A DNA stretch of 64,000 bases. Origin: Holophagales bacterium. Its GTDB lineage: Bacteria; Acidobacteriota; Thermoanaerobaculia; Multivoradales; Multivoraceae. The DNA is taken from the NCBI GenBank assembly GCA_009836625.1, contig VXVC01000004.1:1325037-1389036 (forward strand). Reading direction: 5' to 3'. The notes beneath the pieces were generated by a model, which saw only the letters and a program-made list of their open reading frames with translations, ran no database searches and had not been told where the DNA came from. Below are positions 57,575 through 64,000 of the stretch, in pieces (the first letter of the stretch is position 1; each line of letters begins with the position of its first letter). The translations under genes were made by a program, and so were the position numbers.

Positions 57575-58957
57575 ATGACCGTGGCACTTGACGTCGCGAC
57601 CCCTTCCCGATCCCGCAACCTGGAGCTGCCGCCGTGCAGCCACCAGCCGGAGCCCTACCTGGGACCAGGCCGCGAGAAGATCCTGGAGCTGCGCCGGGAG
57701 CATGTGAACCCGGCCCTGTTCACCCTCTACAGCGAGCCCGTGATGCTGGTCGAGGGTCACCGGCAGTACGTCTGGGACGAAACCGGCCGTCGCTATCTCG
57801 ATCTGTTCGCGGGCATCTGCACCGTCGCCTGCGGCCATTCCCACCCGAAGATCGTTGCCGCCGTCCAGAAGCAGATGGCGTTGCTGGCGCACGGATCGAC
57901 CGCCTTCCTCCACCCGAACATGCCGCGCTTCGCGGAGGCATTGCTGGCCAAGCTGCCTCCGAGTCTGGACCGGATCTACTTCGTGAACAGCGGCAGCGAG
58001 GCGAACGATCTGGCAATCCAGATGGCCCGGCTTCACACCGGCCACGCCGACGTCATCGGCATCCGCAACGCCTACCACGGCGGCAGCGCGCCGACCGGGG
58101 CGCTGACCGGCATTCACACGTGGAAGTCCGGCGTGCAGCGCGGCGGGCCGGTGCACCACGCGCTCAACCCCGACCCCTACCGCAATCCGTTCTCCGGAAC
58201 GCCCGAACAGATCGCCAGTCGCTCCGCCGAGGACGTGGCCGAACTCATCCGCTACTCCACCCCGGGTCAGGTCGCCGCCTTCATCTCCGAGCCGATCCAG
58301 GGAGCCGGAGGCGTGACGATGGGCGCACCGAACTACCTCCCGGAGGTCTACGACATCGTCCGGGCGCACGGCGGCGTCTGCATCGCCGACGAGGTGCAGA
58401 CCGGCTTCGGCCGGACCGGCGACAACTTCTGGGGCTTCGAGCGCTCCGGCGTCGTCCCCGAGATCGTCACGATGGCGAAGGGCATCGGCAACGGCCTGCC
58501 GCTCGCGGCCGTGGCCACCACCTCGGAGATCGCCGCCGCCCTGGCGCAGAGACTCCACATCAACACGTTCGGCGGCAATCCGCTGGCGTCCGCGGCCGGC
58601 CTGGCCGTGCTCGAGGTGATCGAGGAAGAGGGCCTGCAGCAGAATGCCCAGGTCCAGGGCAACCGGCTACTCGACGGACTCCGGGCCCTCGCCGAGCGTC
58701 ACGAAGGCATCGGCAACGTCCGCGGCCAGGGACTGATGATCGGCGTCGAACTTGTCGCCGACCGGGCAGCCAGGACGCCGGGCACCGCCCTGACCGGCCG
58801 CGTGCTCGACGAGCTCAAGAATCTCGGAGCCCTGGTCGGCAAGGGCGGGCTCTACGGCAACGTGCTCCGGATCAAGCCGCCTATGGTGCTGACGGACGCC
58901 GATGTCGAGTTCGCGCTGGCGGCGATGGATGAGGCGCTGTCCCGGGCGGCACGCTAA
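57575..58957 (+). CDS. Class III aminotransferase (AGXT2-like)
   Basis: 460 residues from ATG 57575, with GAGGA upstream. PLP-dependent class III transaminase: LDLFAGICTVACGHSHPKIV, the phosphate-binding VNSGSEANDLAIQMAR, IADEVQTGFGRTGDNFWGF, and the PLP lysine in TMAKGIGNGLPL (Lys302). The sequence resembles alanine-glyoxylate aminotransferase 2 (GVQRGGPVHHALNPDPYRNPF in pieces: SGVQRGGPVHH, NPDPYRNPF). It could equally accept beta-alanine, gamma-aminobutyrate or a similar amine. It is probably paired with the M20 gene (90 bp upstream). Confidence 0.93.
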   Translation: MTVALDVATPSRSRNLELPPCSHQPEPYLGPGREKILELRREHVNPALFTLYSEPVMLVEGHRQYVWDETGRRYLDLFAGICTVACGHSHPKIVAAVQKQMALLAHGSTAFLHPNMPRFAEALLAKLPPSLDRIYFVNSGSEANDLAIQMARLHTGHADVIGIRNAYHGGSAPTGALTGIHTWKSGVQRGGPVHHALNPDPYRNPFSGTPEQIASRSAEDVAELIRYSTPGQVAAFISEPIQGAGGVTMGAPNYLPEVYDIVRAHGGVCIADEVQTGFGRTGDNFWGFERSGVVPEIVTMAKGIGNGLPLAAVATTSEIAAALAQRLHINTFGGNPLASAAGLAVLEVIEEEGLQQNAQVQGNRLLDGLRALAERHEGIGNVRGQGLMIGVELVADRAARTPGTALTGRVLDELKNLGALVGKGGLYGNVLRIKPPMVLTDADVEFALAAMDEALSRAAR

Positions 58958-58962
58958 CGAAA

Positions 58963-58990
58963 CGACCCCGCCGGTTTCCCGGCGGGGTCG
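58963..58990. terminator. Bidirectional terminator hairpin
   Basis: Perfect 12-bp stem CGACCCCGCCGG (58963-58974) / CCGGCGGGGTCG (58979-58990) with loop TTTC. It lies just after the aminotransferase stop and before the stop of the convergent thiolase gene. No long T-run is present on either side. Confidence 0.75.
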
Positions 58991-59016
58991 CAGTGCACTA
59001 GCGCTTCGGTCAGGGC

Positions 59017-60192
59017 CTACAGGCCGACGACCGAGACGAAGCTGACGCAGCGGCCCGGGGCGCCGCCGAGGTTGTGGGTGAGGCCGACCTTGGGATCGGC
59101 GATCTGACGCTCACCGGCCTCGCCGCGGAGCTGGAGCCACATCTCGTACATCATCCGCAGGCCGGAGGCGCCGATCGGATGGCCGAAGCTCTTCAGGCCG
59201 CCGTCCGGGTTGACCGGCTGGTCGCCGTCGAGGTCGAAGCGGCCGTCCATCGTGTCCTTCCACGCCTGGCCGCGCGGCGAGAACCCGAGGTCCTCCATCA
59301 GCACCAGTTCGGTCGGCGTGAAGCAGTCGTGGACTTCCGCCATGCTGATCTGCTCGCGCGGATCCTCGATGCCCGCCTGCACGTAGGCGTCCCTGGCGCT
59401 CTCGACGACCTCGGGGAAGGTCGTGAAGTCGTAGTCCTGGCGCTTGGCGCCCTCGGAGGGACCGGCCACGAACGACAGCGCCTTGATGAAGATCGGGTTG
59501 TCGTTGTACTTGTGGGCGTCCTCGGCGCGGCAGATGACCGCCGCGGCGGATCCGTCGGAGACGCCCGAGCAGTCCATGATGCCGAGCATGCCGGCGACCT
59601 TGGGAGAGGCGTTGATCTTCTCGACCGGCACCTCGCGCTGGAACTGCGCCTTCTCGTTGCGGGCGCCGTTGTAGTGGTTCTTGTAGGCGATCTTGGTGAG
59701 AACGTCGCGCATCGTCTCGAGGTCGACGCCGTACTTCTCGGCGTAGGCGGGCGCCAGCAGGGAGAAGTTCGCCGGCGCGGTCATGCCGGACTCGGTGCCG
59801 TCGCCCGGAGGGGCGCTGCCGGTCAGGCCCGAGAACCCGGAGTCCTTCAGCTTCTCGACACCGACCGCCATGACCAGATCGTAGGCGCCGGACGCCACCG
59901 CGTAGGCGGCGTTGCGGATCGCCTCGCTGCCGGTGGCGCACATGTTCTCGAGACGGGTGACCGGCTTGTACTGGATCTTCAGCGGCTCCGAGAGCGTCAG
60001 ACCGGAGATGCCGCTGCCGGTGGTGCCGAGCCAGTAGGCGTCGACGTTGTCCGGCTCGATCCCGGCGGAGCCGTAGGCCTCCTGCACGGCATCGACCAGC
60101 AGGTCGCTGGCGCTGCGATTCCAGTGCTCCCCGAACTTGGTGCAGCCCATGCCGACGATGGCTACGCGATCACAGATTCCCTTGCTGGCCAT
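59017..60192 (-). CDS. Thiolase-family acetyl-CoA acetyltransferase (SCP2/archaeal-like)
   Basis: 391 residues. Thiolase motifs: active-site Cys in RLENMCATGSEAIRNAA, GHPIGASGLRMMYEMWLQL with catalytic His, and the C-terminal GGAPGRCVSF with the second Cys. The sequence belongs to the SCP2-type thiolase branch common in archaea and in bacterial fatty-acid or steroid degradation. It starts 37 bp after the HMG-CoA-synthase-like/DUF35 gene. In archaea a thiolase, HMG-CoA synthase and DUF35 protein form one complex, so a physical complex is plausible here. Confidence 0.92.
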   Translation of the reverse strand: MASKGICDRVAIVGMGCTKFGEHWNRSASDLLVDAVQEAYGSAGIEPDNVDAYWLGTTGSGISGLTLSEPLKIQYKPVTRLENMCATGSEAIRNAAYAVASGAYDLVMAVGVEKLKDSGFSGLTGSAPPGDGTESGMTAPANFSLLAPAYAEKYGVDLETMRDVLTKIAYKNHYNGARNEKAQFQREVPVEKINASPKVAGMLGIMDCSGVSDGSAAAVICRAEDAHKYNDNPIFIKALSFVAGPSEGAKRQDYDFTTFPEVVESARDAYVQAGIEDPREQISMAEVHDCFTPTELVLMEDLGFSPRGQAWKDTMDGRFDLDGDQPVNPDGGLKSFGHPIGASGLRMMYEMWLQLRGEAGERQIADPKVGLTHNLGGAPGRCVSFVSVVGL

Positions 60193-60229
60193 AGGTTCTC
60201 CTTCGTCTCTCCGATCTCCCCGATCGGAC

Positions 60230-61627
60230 TCAGCGCTTCGGACGCGCCTTCCAGAAGTAGTTGTGGACGCCGCCCGCAGTGTACAGGCGGCGGAACGTCA
60301 TTTCCAACTCATCGCCGATGCCCACGTTGTCCGGATCGACGTCGGTGAGCTGGCAGAGCATCCTGCCGCCCTTGTCGAAGTCGACCACGGCGCCGATGAC
60401 CGGCGGCTGCAGCGAATAGGCGAGTCGGTCCAGGGTGTAGGTGCTGATCCGGCATTCGCCGTCGGCGTAGGGCTCGACCGTCGAGTCGTCGACGGCCTGG
60501 CAGACGACGCAGACGCGCTGCGGCGGCAGGTTCGTGTTGCCGCAGCGGTTGCAGCGTGAGCCCAGAAAACCGAACTTCCAGCGCTCGGCGCGCTGCATCG
60601 GCGGCGCCGCGGGCCGATCCGGGTCCGGGCGGCGCGGCGGCTCGAACGGCAGCACCTCGCGCCACTTGAGGTACGTCGTGTAGGCCAGGTCGTTGCGCTT
60701 GGACTCGACCCAGGAGGCCACGGAGTGCTTCGGACGGCCGGCGTCGATCGCGTCGGTGACCTCGAACACGGCCACGTCGACGCCGTCGGCGACCACGGCG
60801 ACCGCGATCCGGTCCCCCGCCGACGCGCCGTCGAGTGCGCTGGCCAGCACCAGGCCGGCATGAGCGGAACCGGCGCGGCCGACCGTTCCGGCCAGTCCAT
60901 CAAGAATCTGTTCGGGCGCGATGCCCGCGGGCCGCGGGAAGCCGCGGAAGACGCGGGCATTCGTGCCGTCGAGCACGACCCGGGAGAGATCGGAAGCAGA
61001 CACGCCGGCGTCCGCCAGGGCACGGCCGAACGTCTCGACCAGGAGCGGCGTGTACACGTCGGCGCCGAAACGCTCCTCCCACTGCTTGGCGAAGGGCATT
61101 CCCGGGCTCTTCCAGACGTCGAGCACCTCTTCGGTGCAGGAAGCGCGGCCGATCAGCCGGGCGATCGGTTCCGTGCCGTTGCCGCCGAGGACGAAGGCCG
61201 CCGCGGCGTCGCCACCGCCGGACTCGCGCGGACCGCTCGGCGCGCCGACGACCACGTCGCTGGCCGCGACCAGGACCGTGCGGCCCGCCGACGCCATGTC
61301 GATGCCGGCCAGAAGGGCCGAGAGACCGGAGCGGGTCGATCCGCCCAGGTCCAGCGCGGTGACCGACTTGGGAAGGTTCGTCGCCGCCTGCAGGGTCGCG
61401 GCGTTCAGCTTCTCGGAGTAGGGGGCGCTGGTCGACGCGAAGGCCACCGTGTCGACCGCGGCGCCTTCCGGCAGTTCGCGGAGCGCCTCGCGCGACGCCT
61501 CGACCGCCATCGAGGCGGAGTCTTCGTCATAGCTGGCGGCAGCGCGCTCACCGCGGCCGGCGCCGATGGCGGATCGCTGGATGCGGTTGAAGGGTACGTA
61601 GCTGCCGTAGCGGACGATTCCGGACAT
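60230..61627 (-). CDS. HMG-CoA synthase-like domain fused to DUF35 (zinc ribbon/OB-fold)
   Basis: 465 residues. Residues 1-320 have the fold of 3-ketoacyl-ACP synthase III/HMG-CoA synthase (IVRYGSYVPFNRIQRSAIG; SMAVEASREAL; TVAFASTSAPYSEKLNAATL). The usual catalytic Cys is absent: the DVxxAC position reads ALDLGGSTRSG with Thr. The HxxN position reads LDGTNAR, so the His is missing too. The C-terminal 130 residues are a DUF35: zinc ribbon CNRCGNTNLPPQRVCVVC and an OB-fold (GECRISTYTLDRLAY). The missing residues suggest a structural or substrate-channelling role for the following thiolase rather than synthase catalysis. It is the first gene after a promoter with a TetR-type operator. Confidence 0.87.
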   Translation of the reverse strand: MSGIVRYGSYVPFNRIQRSAIGAGRGERAAASYDEDSASMAVEASREALRELPEGAAVDTVAFASTSAPYSEKLNAATLQAATNLPKSVTALDLGGSTRSGLSALLAGIDMASAGRTVLVAASDVVVGAPSGPRESGGGDAAAAFVLGGNGTEPIARLIGRASCTEEVLDVWKSPGMPFAKQWEERFGADVYTPLLVETFGRALADAGVSASDLSRVVLDGTNARVFRGFPRPAGIAPEQILDGLAGTVGRAGSAHAGLVLASALDGASAGDRIAVAVVADGVDVAVFEVTDAIDAGRPKHSVASWVESKRNDLAYTTYLKWREVLPFEPPRRPDPDRPAAPPMQRAERWKFGFLGSRCNRCGNTNLPPQRVCVVCQAVDDSTVEPYADGECRISTYTLDRLAYSLQPPVIGAVVDFDKGGRMLCQLTDVDPDNVGIGDELEMTFRRLYTAGGVHNYFWKARPKR

Positions 61628-61664
61628 GGAAACGGGTCTCCTGGTTGACGGGGAGGACTTTCTG

Positions 61665-61680
61665 CCGACCGTTCGGTAGG
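61665..61680. promoter_or_regulatory. TetR-type operator-like dyad
   Basis: CCGACCGTTCGGTAGG, an imperfect 16-bp palindrome (one mismatch per arm and an unpaired centre). It resembles the ACCGACCG..CGGT operators bound by TetR-family regulators of fatty acyl-CoA and phenylacetate degradation. It spans about +6 to +21 of the predicted promoter of the DUF35/thiolase genes. No TetR gene is in the window. Confidence 0.45.
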
Positions 61681-61691
61681 TTGCTGGATGC

Positions 61692-61720
61692 AGTATAGCG
61701 ATCCGTAACGGCGCGCCGAA
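61692..61720 (-). promoter_or_regulatory. Predicted promoter of the HMGS-like/thiolase operon
   Basis: Minus-strand TTCGGC (61720-61715), 17-bp spacer, TATACT (61697-61692). Start expected near 61685, with the operator-like dyad directly downstream. The -35 lies inside the loop of the hairpin at the end of the upstream gene. Confidence 0.4.
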
Positions 61721-61727
61721 CCGTTAC
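61705..61727 (-). terminator. Hairpin at the end of the solute-binding protein gene
   Basis: 7-bp stem GTAACGG (61705-61711) / CCGTTAC (61721-61727), 9-nt loop, embracing the TAA stop. There is no T-run, so termination may be weak. It overlaps the -35 of the next transcription unit. Confidence 0.35.
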
Positions 61728-63082
61728 TGGTTCCGGTTCATCCGCTCGATCCGCTGCTGAAGCGCCTGCATCTCCTCCAGCCGCTTCCGGGTGTACTCCT
61801 CCCAGTACTGCTCGAAGTCGACCGGCTTCCCGTCGACGATCTGGTAGATGCGGGTGAACTTCTGCACGTCGCCGGTCTCGCGGAACTGGATCGTGCCGGT
61901 CACCCCCGGCAGTTCCCGGATCGCTCGCATTCCCTTCAGAAAGTCGCTCGGGACGTTGATCACCTCGAGCTCGGCCAGGGCCCCGATCAGGACGCCCATG
62001 GAGTCGTAGCCGAGACCAGCGTAGTAGCTCGGCGTGTTCAACGCCTCCTTCGCGGCGGCCAGAGCCTCTACCGCCGCTTCGGCTTCCGTCCTCGCGGCCG
62101 CCAGGCCCGGATTGCCGAGATCCATGCCCTGCAGCGCCGTCCTCGCGCGCTCGTCTTCCGCTACCGCCTCCTGGTAGACGGTCCAGGCGGCCGGATCCGT
62201 GAACTTCTCACGGTAGTCGGCAACGAACGACGCCGTCGGCTCGTCCGGACTGTCCACGTCGAACACAGGCGCCGTCATGTAGACGTCGTTGGCCGCCGGA
62301 CCGGCGGCGTCGAGCACCGCCTCGATCATCAGTGACGAACTCGTGGCCAACCGCTTGCCGCTGCCCTCGAAACCCGCGAGACGCAGCGCCTGGATCGCCT
62401 CCGCGAGAGCGGCGCCGGAGGCCGCGACGTAGATGCCGTCCGCCTCGTAACCCAGGGCCTCCTGCACCATCGCGTTCTGGTCGGAGGAGGGAGTGAAGGT
62501 CACCCTGCCCGCCAGTTCCGTTCCCCACACCAGTTCCACCGCATCGGCAAGCGAGTTGCCGAAAGCGGAGTCCTCGACCACCAGGGCCAGCCGCTGGACG
62601 CTCACCCGGTCGCGGAGGAAGGTCGCCATGGTCGACGCCTCGATCTCGGCGCTCGGGAAGAGGCGGTAGAAGTACTCCGACGCGCCGCTCAGTTCGGGGC
62701 TCGACGCCGAAGGCGAGACGAGCACCCGGTCCGCGTCCTCGGCGACCGGCACCATGGCAAGAGCCTCGGCGCTCGTGGCGCCGCCGATCGCCGCCAGCGA
62801 CGTCGAGAAGGCCGTCTCGAGCAGGGACGCGGCCTGCTGGGCGTCGCCCTCGGAGTCGATCACTTCGACGACGACGTTGTAGGCGAGCTGCTCCTCGCCC
62901 GCCGTCAGTCGGTCCTGGCGCAACTGGATCCCGTTGGCGATCTCCTCGCCGTAGATCCCGGCCGGGCCGGTCATCGGCAGGATGACCGAGAAGTTGACGG
63001 TCGGAACCTCGGGGCCACAACCCGCCATGAGCAGCAGGCAGAGCGCTCCCAAGAGCACAGGGGTACGGGTACGGAAGTTCAT
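61724..63082 (-). CDS. Leucine/isoleucine/valine-type ABC transporter solute-binding lipoprotein
   Basis: 452 residues from ATG 63082. LLLMAGC is a lipobox. The periplasmic-binding-protein type I fold is shown by FSVILPMTGPAGIYGEEIANGIQL, GGATSAEALAMVPVAED, LALVVEDSAFGNSLADAVE and GIYVAASGAALAEAIQALR. About 50 residues rich in Ala and Glu (GNPGLAAARTEAEAAVEALA) are inserted in the second lobe, and a coiled C-terminus (EEMQALQQRIERMNRNQ) ends the protein; both are unusual. No permease or ATPase gene is nearby, so the ABC transporter, if any, is elsewhere, or the protein is a sensor. Branched-chain specificity is only the family name. Confidence 0.88.
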   Translation of the reverse strand: MNFRTRTPVLLGALCLLLMAGCGPEVPTVNFSVILPMTGPAGIYGEEIANGIQLRQDRLTAGEEQLAYNVVVEVIDSEGDAQQAASLLETAFSTSLAAIGGATSAEALAMVPVAEDADRVLVSPSASSPELSGASEYFYRLFPSAEIEASTMATFLRDRVSVQRLALVVEDSAFGNSLADAVELVWGTELAGRVTFTPSSDQNAMVQEALGYEADGIYVAASGAALAEAIQALRLAGFEGSGKRLATSSSLMIEAVLDAAGPAANDVYMTAPVFDVDSPDEPTASFVADYREKFTDPAAWTVYQEAVAEDERARTALQGMDLGNPGLAAARTEAEAAVEALAAAKEALNTPSYYAGLGYDSMGVLIGALAELEVINVPSDFLKGMRAIRELPGVTGTIQFRETGDVQKFTRIYQIVDGKPVDFEQYWEEYTRKRLEEMQALQQRIERMNRNQ

Positions 63083-63241
63083 CACTTCAGGTCTCCATCG
63101 TCCGGCAACCTCAGGCCATCGAAGCGGCGCGCCCTCCCGGGCGTCTCGTGCGATCCGGCGCCAGGCACGCGAAATTGCACGATTCAATCCTTGATTCTAG
63201 GAGTCTGCACGGCAGGAACGCAACCTTGCGGACCGCGCCGC

Positions 63242-63835
63242 TCAGATGGGGAACAGGGGGCTCGGAGGCATCCACTCCGAGCCGTTGCGGTCGAGCCGGA
63301 AACCATCGGCGTTCCTTGTCGGCGTCGGCCGGTTCCGCCAGGTGCCGCCGATCCACGCACGCAGCGCGGCCATCACGCCGCCATGAGAGACGACGATGAC
63401 CTGCTGCTCCCGGTGGCGGTCGGCGAGCCCGGCCACGACCGGCGCCGCCCGCGAGGCGACGTCGACGAGCGATTCCCCGCCAGGCGCCCGGTGGTGCCAG
63501 AACTCCTCGATGTCGAGATCGGCCACGACCGTCCGGTACACCTCCCAGGGCTTGCCCCGGAGCTCGCCGAAGCACCGTTCCTCGATCCCGTCGATCTCGA
63601 CCACCGGCAGGCCGACCTCCGCCGCGATCTCGTCGGCGGTCTGGCGGGCGCGGCGAAAGCGGCTGCAGTACAGGTGAGACGGCTCGTACTGCTCCGCCAG
63701 CAGCCGGCCGGCGTCACGAGCCTGCCGGTGCCCGAGCGCGGTCAGGGGTTCGTGATCGTGCCAGGTGTACCGACTCGCCAGGTTCGCGGTGCTCTCCGCG
63801 TGGCGGACCATCAGCAGCGTGGACAGCGGCGTCAG
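63242..63835 (-). CDS. Histidine phosphatase-family protein with apparent CTG start
   Basis: 197 residues if begun at CTG 63835, in a CTGA overlap with the upstream gene. ATG 63811 would start MVRHAES and lose most of the first beta strand (STLLMVRHAES). No ATG, GTG or TTG exists upstream in this frame as far as the window edge. Phosphoglycerate-mutase-like motifs: RHAESTAN with the catalytic His, RFRRARQTADEIA, EERCFGELRGKPWE and SHGGVMAALRA with the second His. Such enzymes include cobalamin phosphatases and broad phosphomonoesterases; the substrate is unknown. Confidence 0.88.
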   Translation of the reverse strand: MTPLSTLLMVRHAESTANLASRYTWHDHEPLTALGHRQARDAGRLLAEQYEPSHLYCSRFRRARQTADEIAAEVGLPVVEIDGIEERCFGELRGKPWEVYRTVVADLDIEEFWHHRAPGGESLVDVASRAAPVVAGLADRHREQQVIVVSHGGVMAALRAWIGGTWRNRPTPTRNADGFRLDRNGSEWMPPSPLFPI

Positions 63836-64000
63836 TCCCCTACCACCCGGGTGACGGGCTGGCTGCCGACCGGGCCGCTGACCCAGCCGCCGATCACGGC
63901 CGAGAACAGGCCCGCGTTGCCGCCGGCATGGACCAGCAGCAACCCGCCCGGCCGGAACTTCGGCACCTGGGCGCCCGCCATCTTCTCCGGCAGGCCCTCG
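63832..64000 (-). CDS. Unidentified protein, C-terminal fragment
   Basis: The last 55 codons of a gene that continues past the right edge. The visible part is EKMAGAQVPKFRPGGLLLVH, AGGNAGLFSAVIGGWVSGPV and GSQPVTRVVGD (consecutive). I do not recognise the family with confidence. Its TGA (63832-63834) overlaps the apparent CTG start of the phosphatase gene, which supports the reading frame and a shared transcript. Confidence 0.6.
   Translation of the reverse strand, partial: EGLPEKMAGAQVPKFRPGGLLLVHAGGNAGLFSAVIGGWVSGPVGSQPVTRVVGD

Overview
The window is about 64 kb of high-GC, densely coding bacterial chromosome with no rRNA, tRNA, insertion sequence, prophage or CRISPR array that I can see. 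The gene content fits an uncultured member of Acidobacteriota (Thermoanaerobaculia-like): CRTAC1/ASPIC-UnbV proteins with TPRs, a sulfatase-like/TPR lipoprotein, a carboxypeptidase-regulatory TonB receptor, a PKD protein with twin C-terminal repeats, a YdeP-type formate dehydrogenase homologue with FdhD, and citramalate synthase. The taxon is an inference from family content.

Layout. 1-983: 3' end of dnaE2. 1008-5234 (minus): one long FG-GAP/ASPIC-UnbV/thioredoxin/TPR frame interrupted by a single in-frame TGA. That TGA is followed at the right distance by a hairpin whose loop matches the E. coli fdhF SECIS, so this is a candidate selenoprotein. 5263-8372: YdeP-type molybdopterin oxidoreductase plus fdhD. 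8454-13840: glutamate dehydrogenase, Ca/Na antiporter, glycine decarboxylase. 13857-18381 (minus): citramalate synthase and a SWIM-SNF2 ATPase. 18469-19536: serine-hydrolase lipoprotein. 19533-28991: promoter, leader peptide, attenuator and the operon ilvE-ilvB-ilvN-ilvC-leuA-leuC-leuD-leuB. 29013-36687: PKD protein, LuxR regulator, UppP, FKBP isomerase, a response regulator/histidine kinase pair and an alpha/beta hydrolase. 36667-42687: sulfatase-like/TPR lipoprotein, methyltransferase, homocysteine methyltransferase, and divergently metY with a second hydrolase. 42733-45614 (minus): ECF sigma factor and a membrane-anchored VWA protein. 45702-48186: sugar epimerase-like enzyme, lone AbrB protein, VOC protein and an MNT/HEPN pair. 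48219-56106 (minus): P1 peptidase, two SDRs, SLC13 transporter and TonB receptor. 56168-58957: M20 deacylase and class III aminotransferase. 59017-61627 (minus): thiolase with an HMG-CoA-synthase-like/DUF35 protein behind a TetR-type operator. 61724-64000 (minus): solute-binding lipoprotein, histidine phosphatase and an unidentified C-terminal fragment.

How it works together. The ilv-leu operon encodes most of the valine and leucine pathways, and cimA nearby suggests isoleucine is made from citramalate. ilvD and threonine deaminase are not in the window. The operon leader encodes twelve consecutive Ile/Leu/Val codons, then a 10-bp terminator hairpin and a competing antiterminator, which is a textbook attenuator. 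MetY and the homocysteine methyltransferase give a short direct-sulfhydrylation route to methionine. Several gene junctions use 4-nt stop/start overlaps (ATGA, GTGA). Two junctions appear to use CTGA, implying CTG start codons. No stretch longer than 300 bases lacks a gene.
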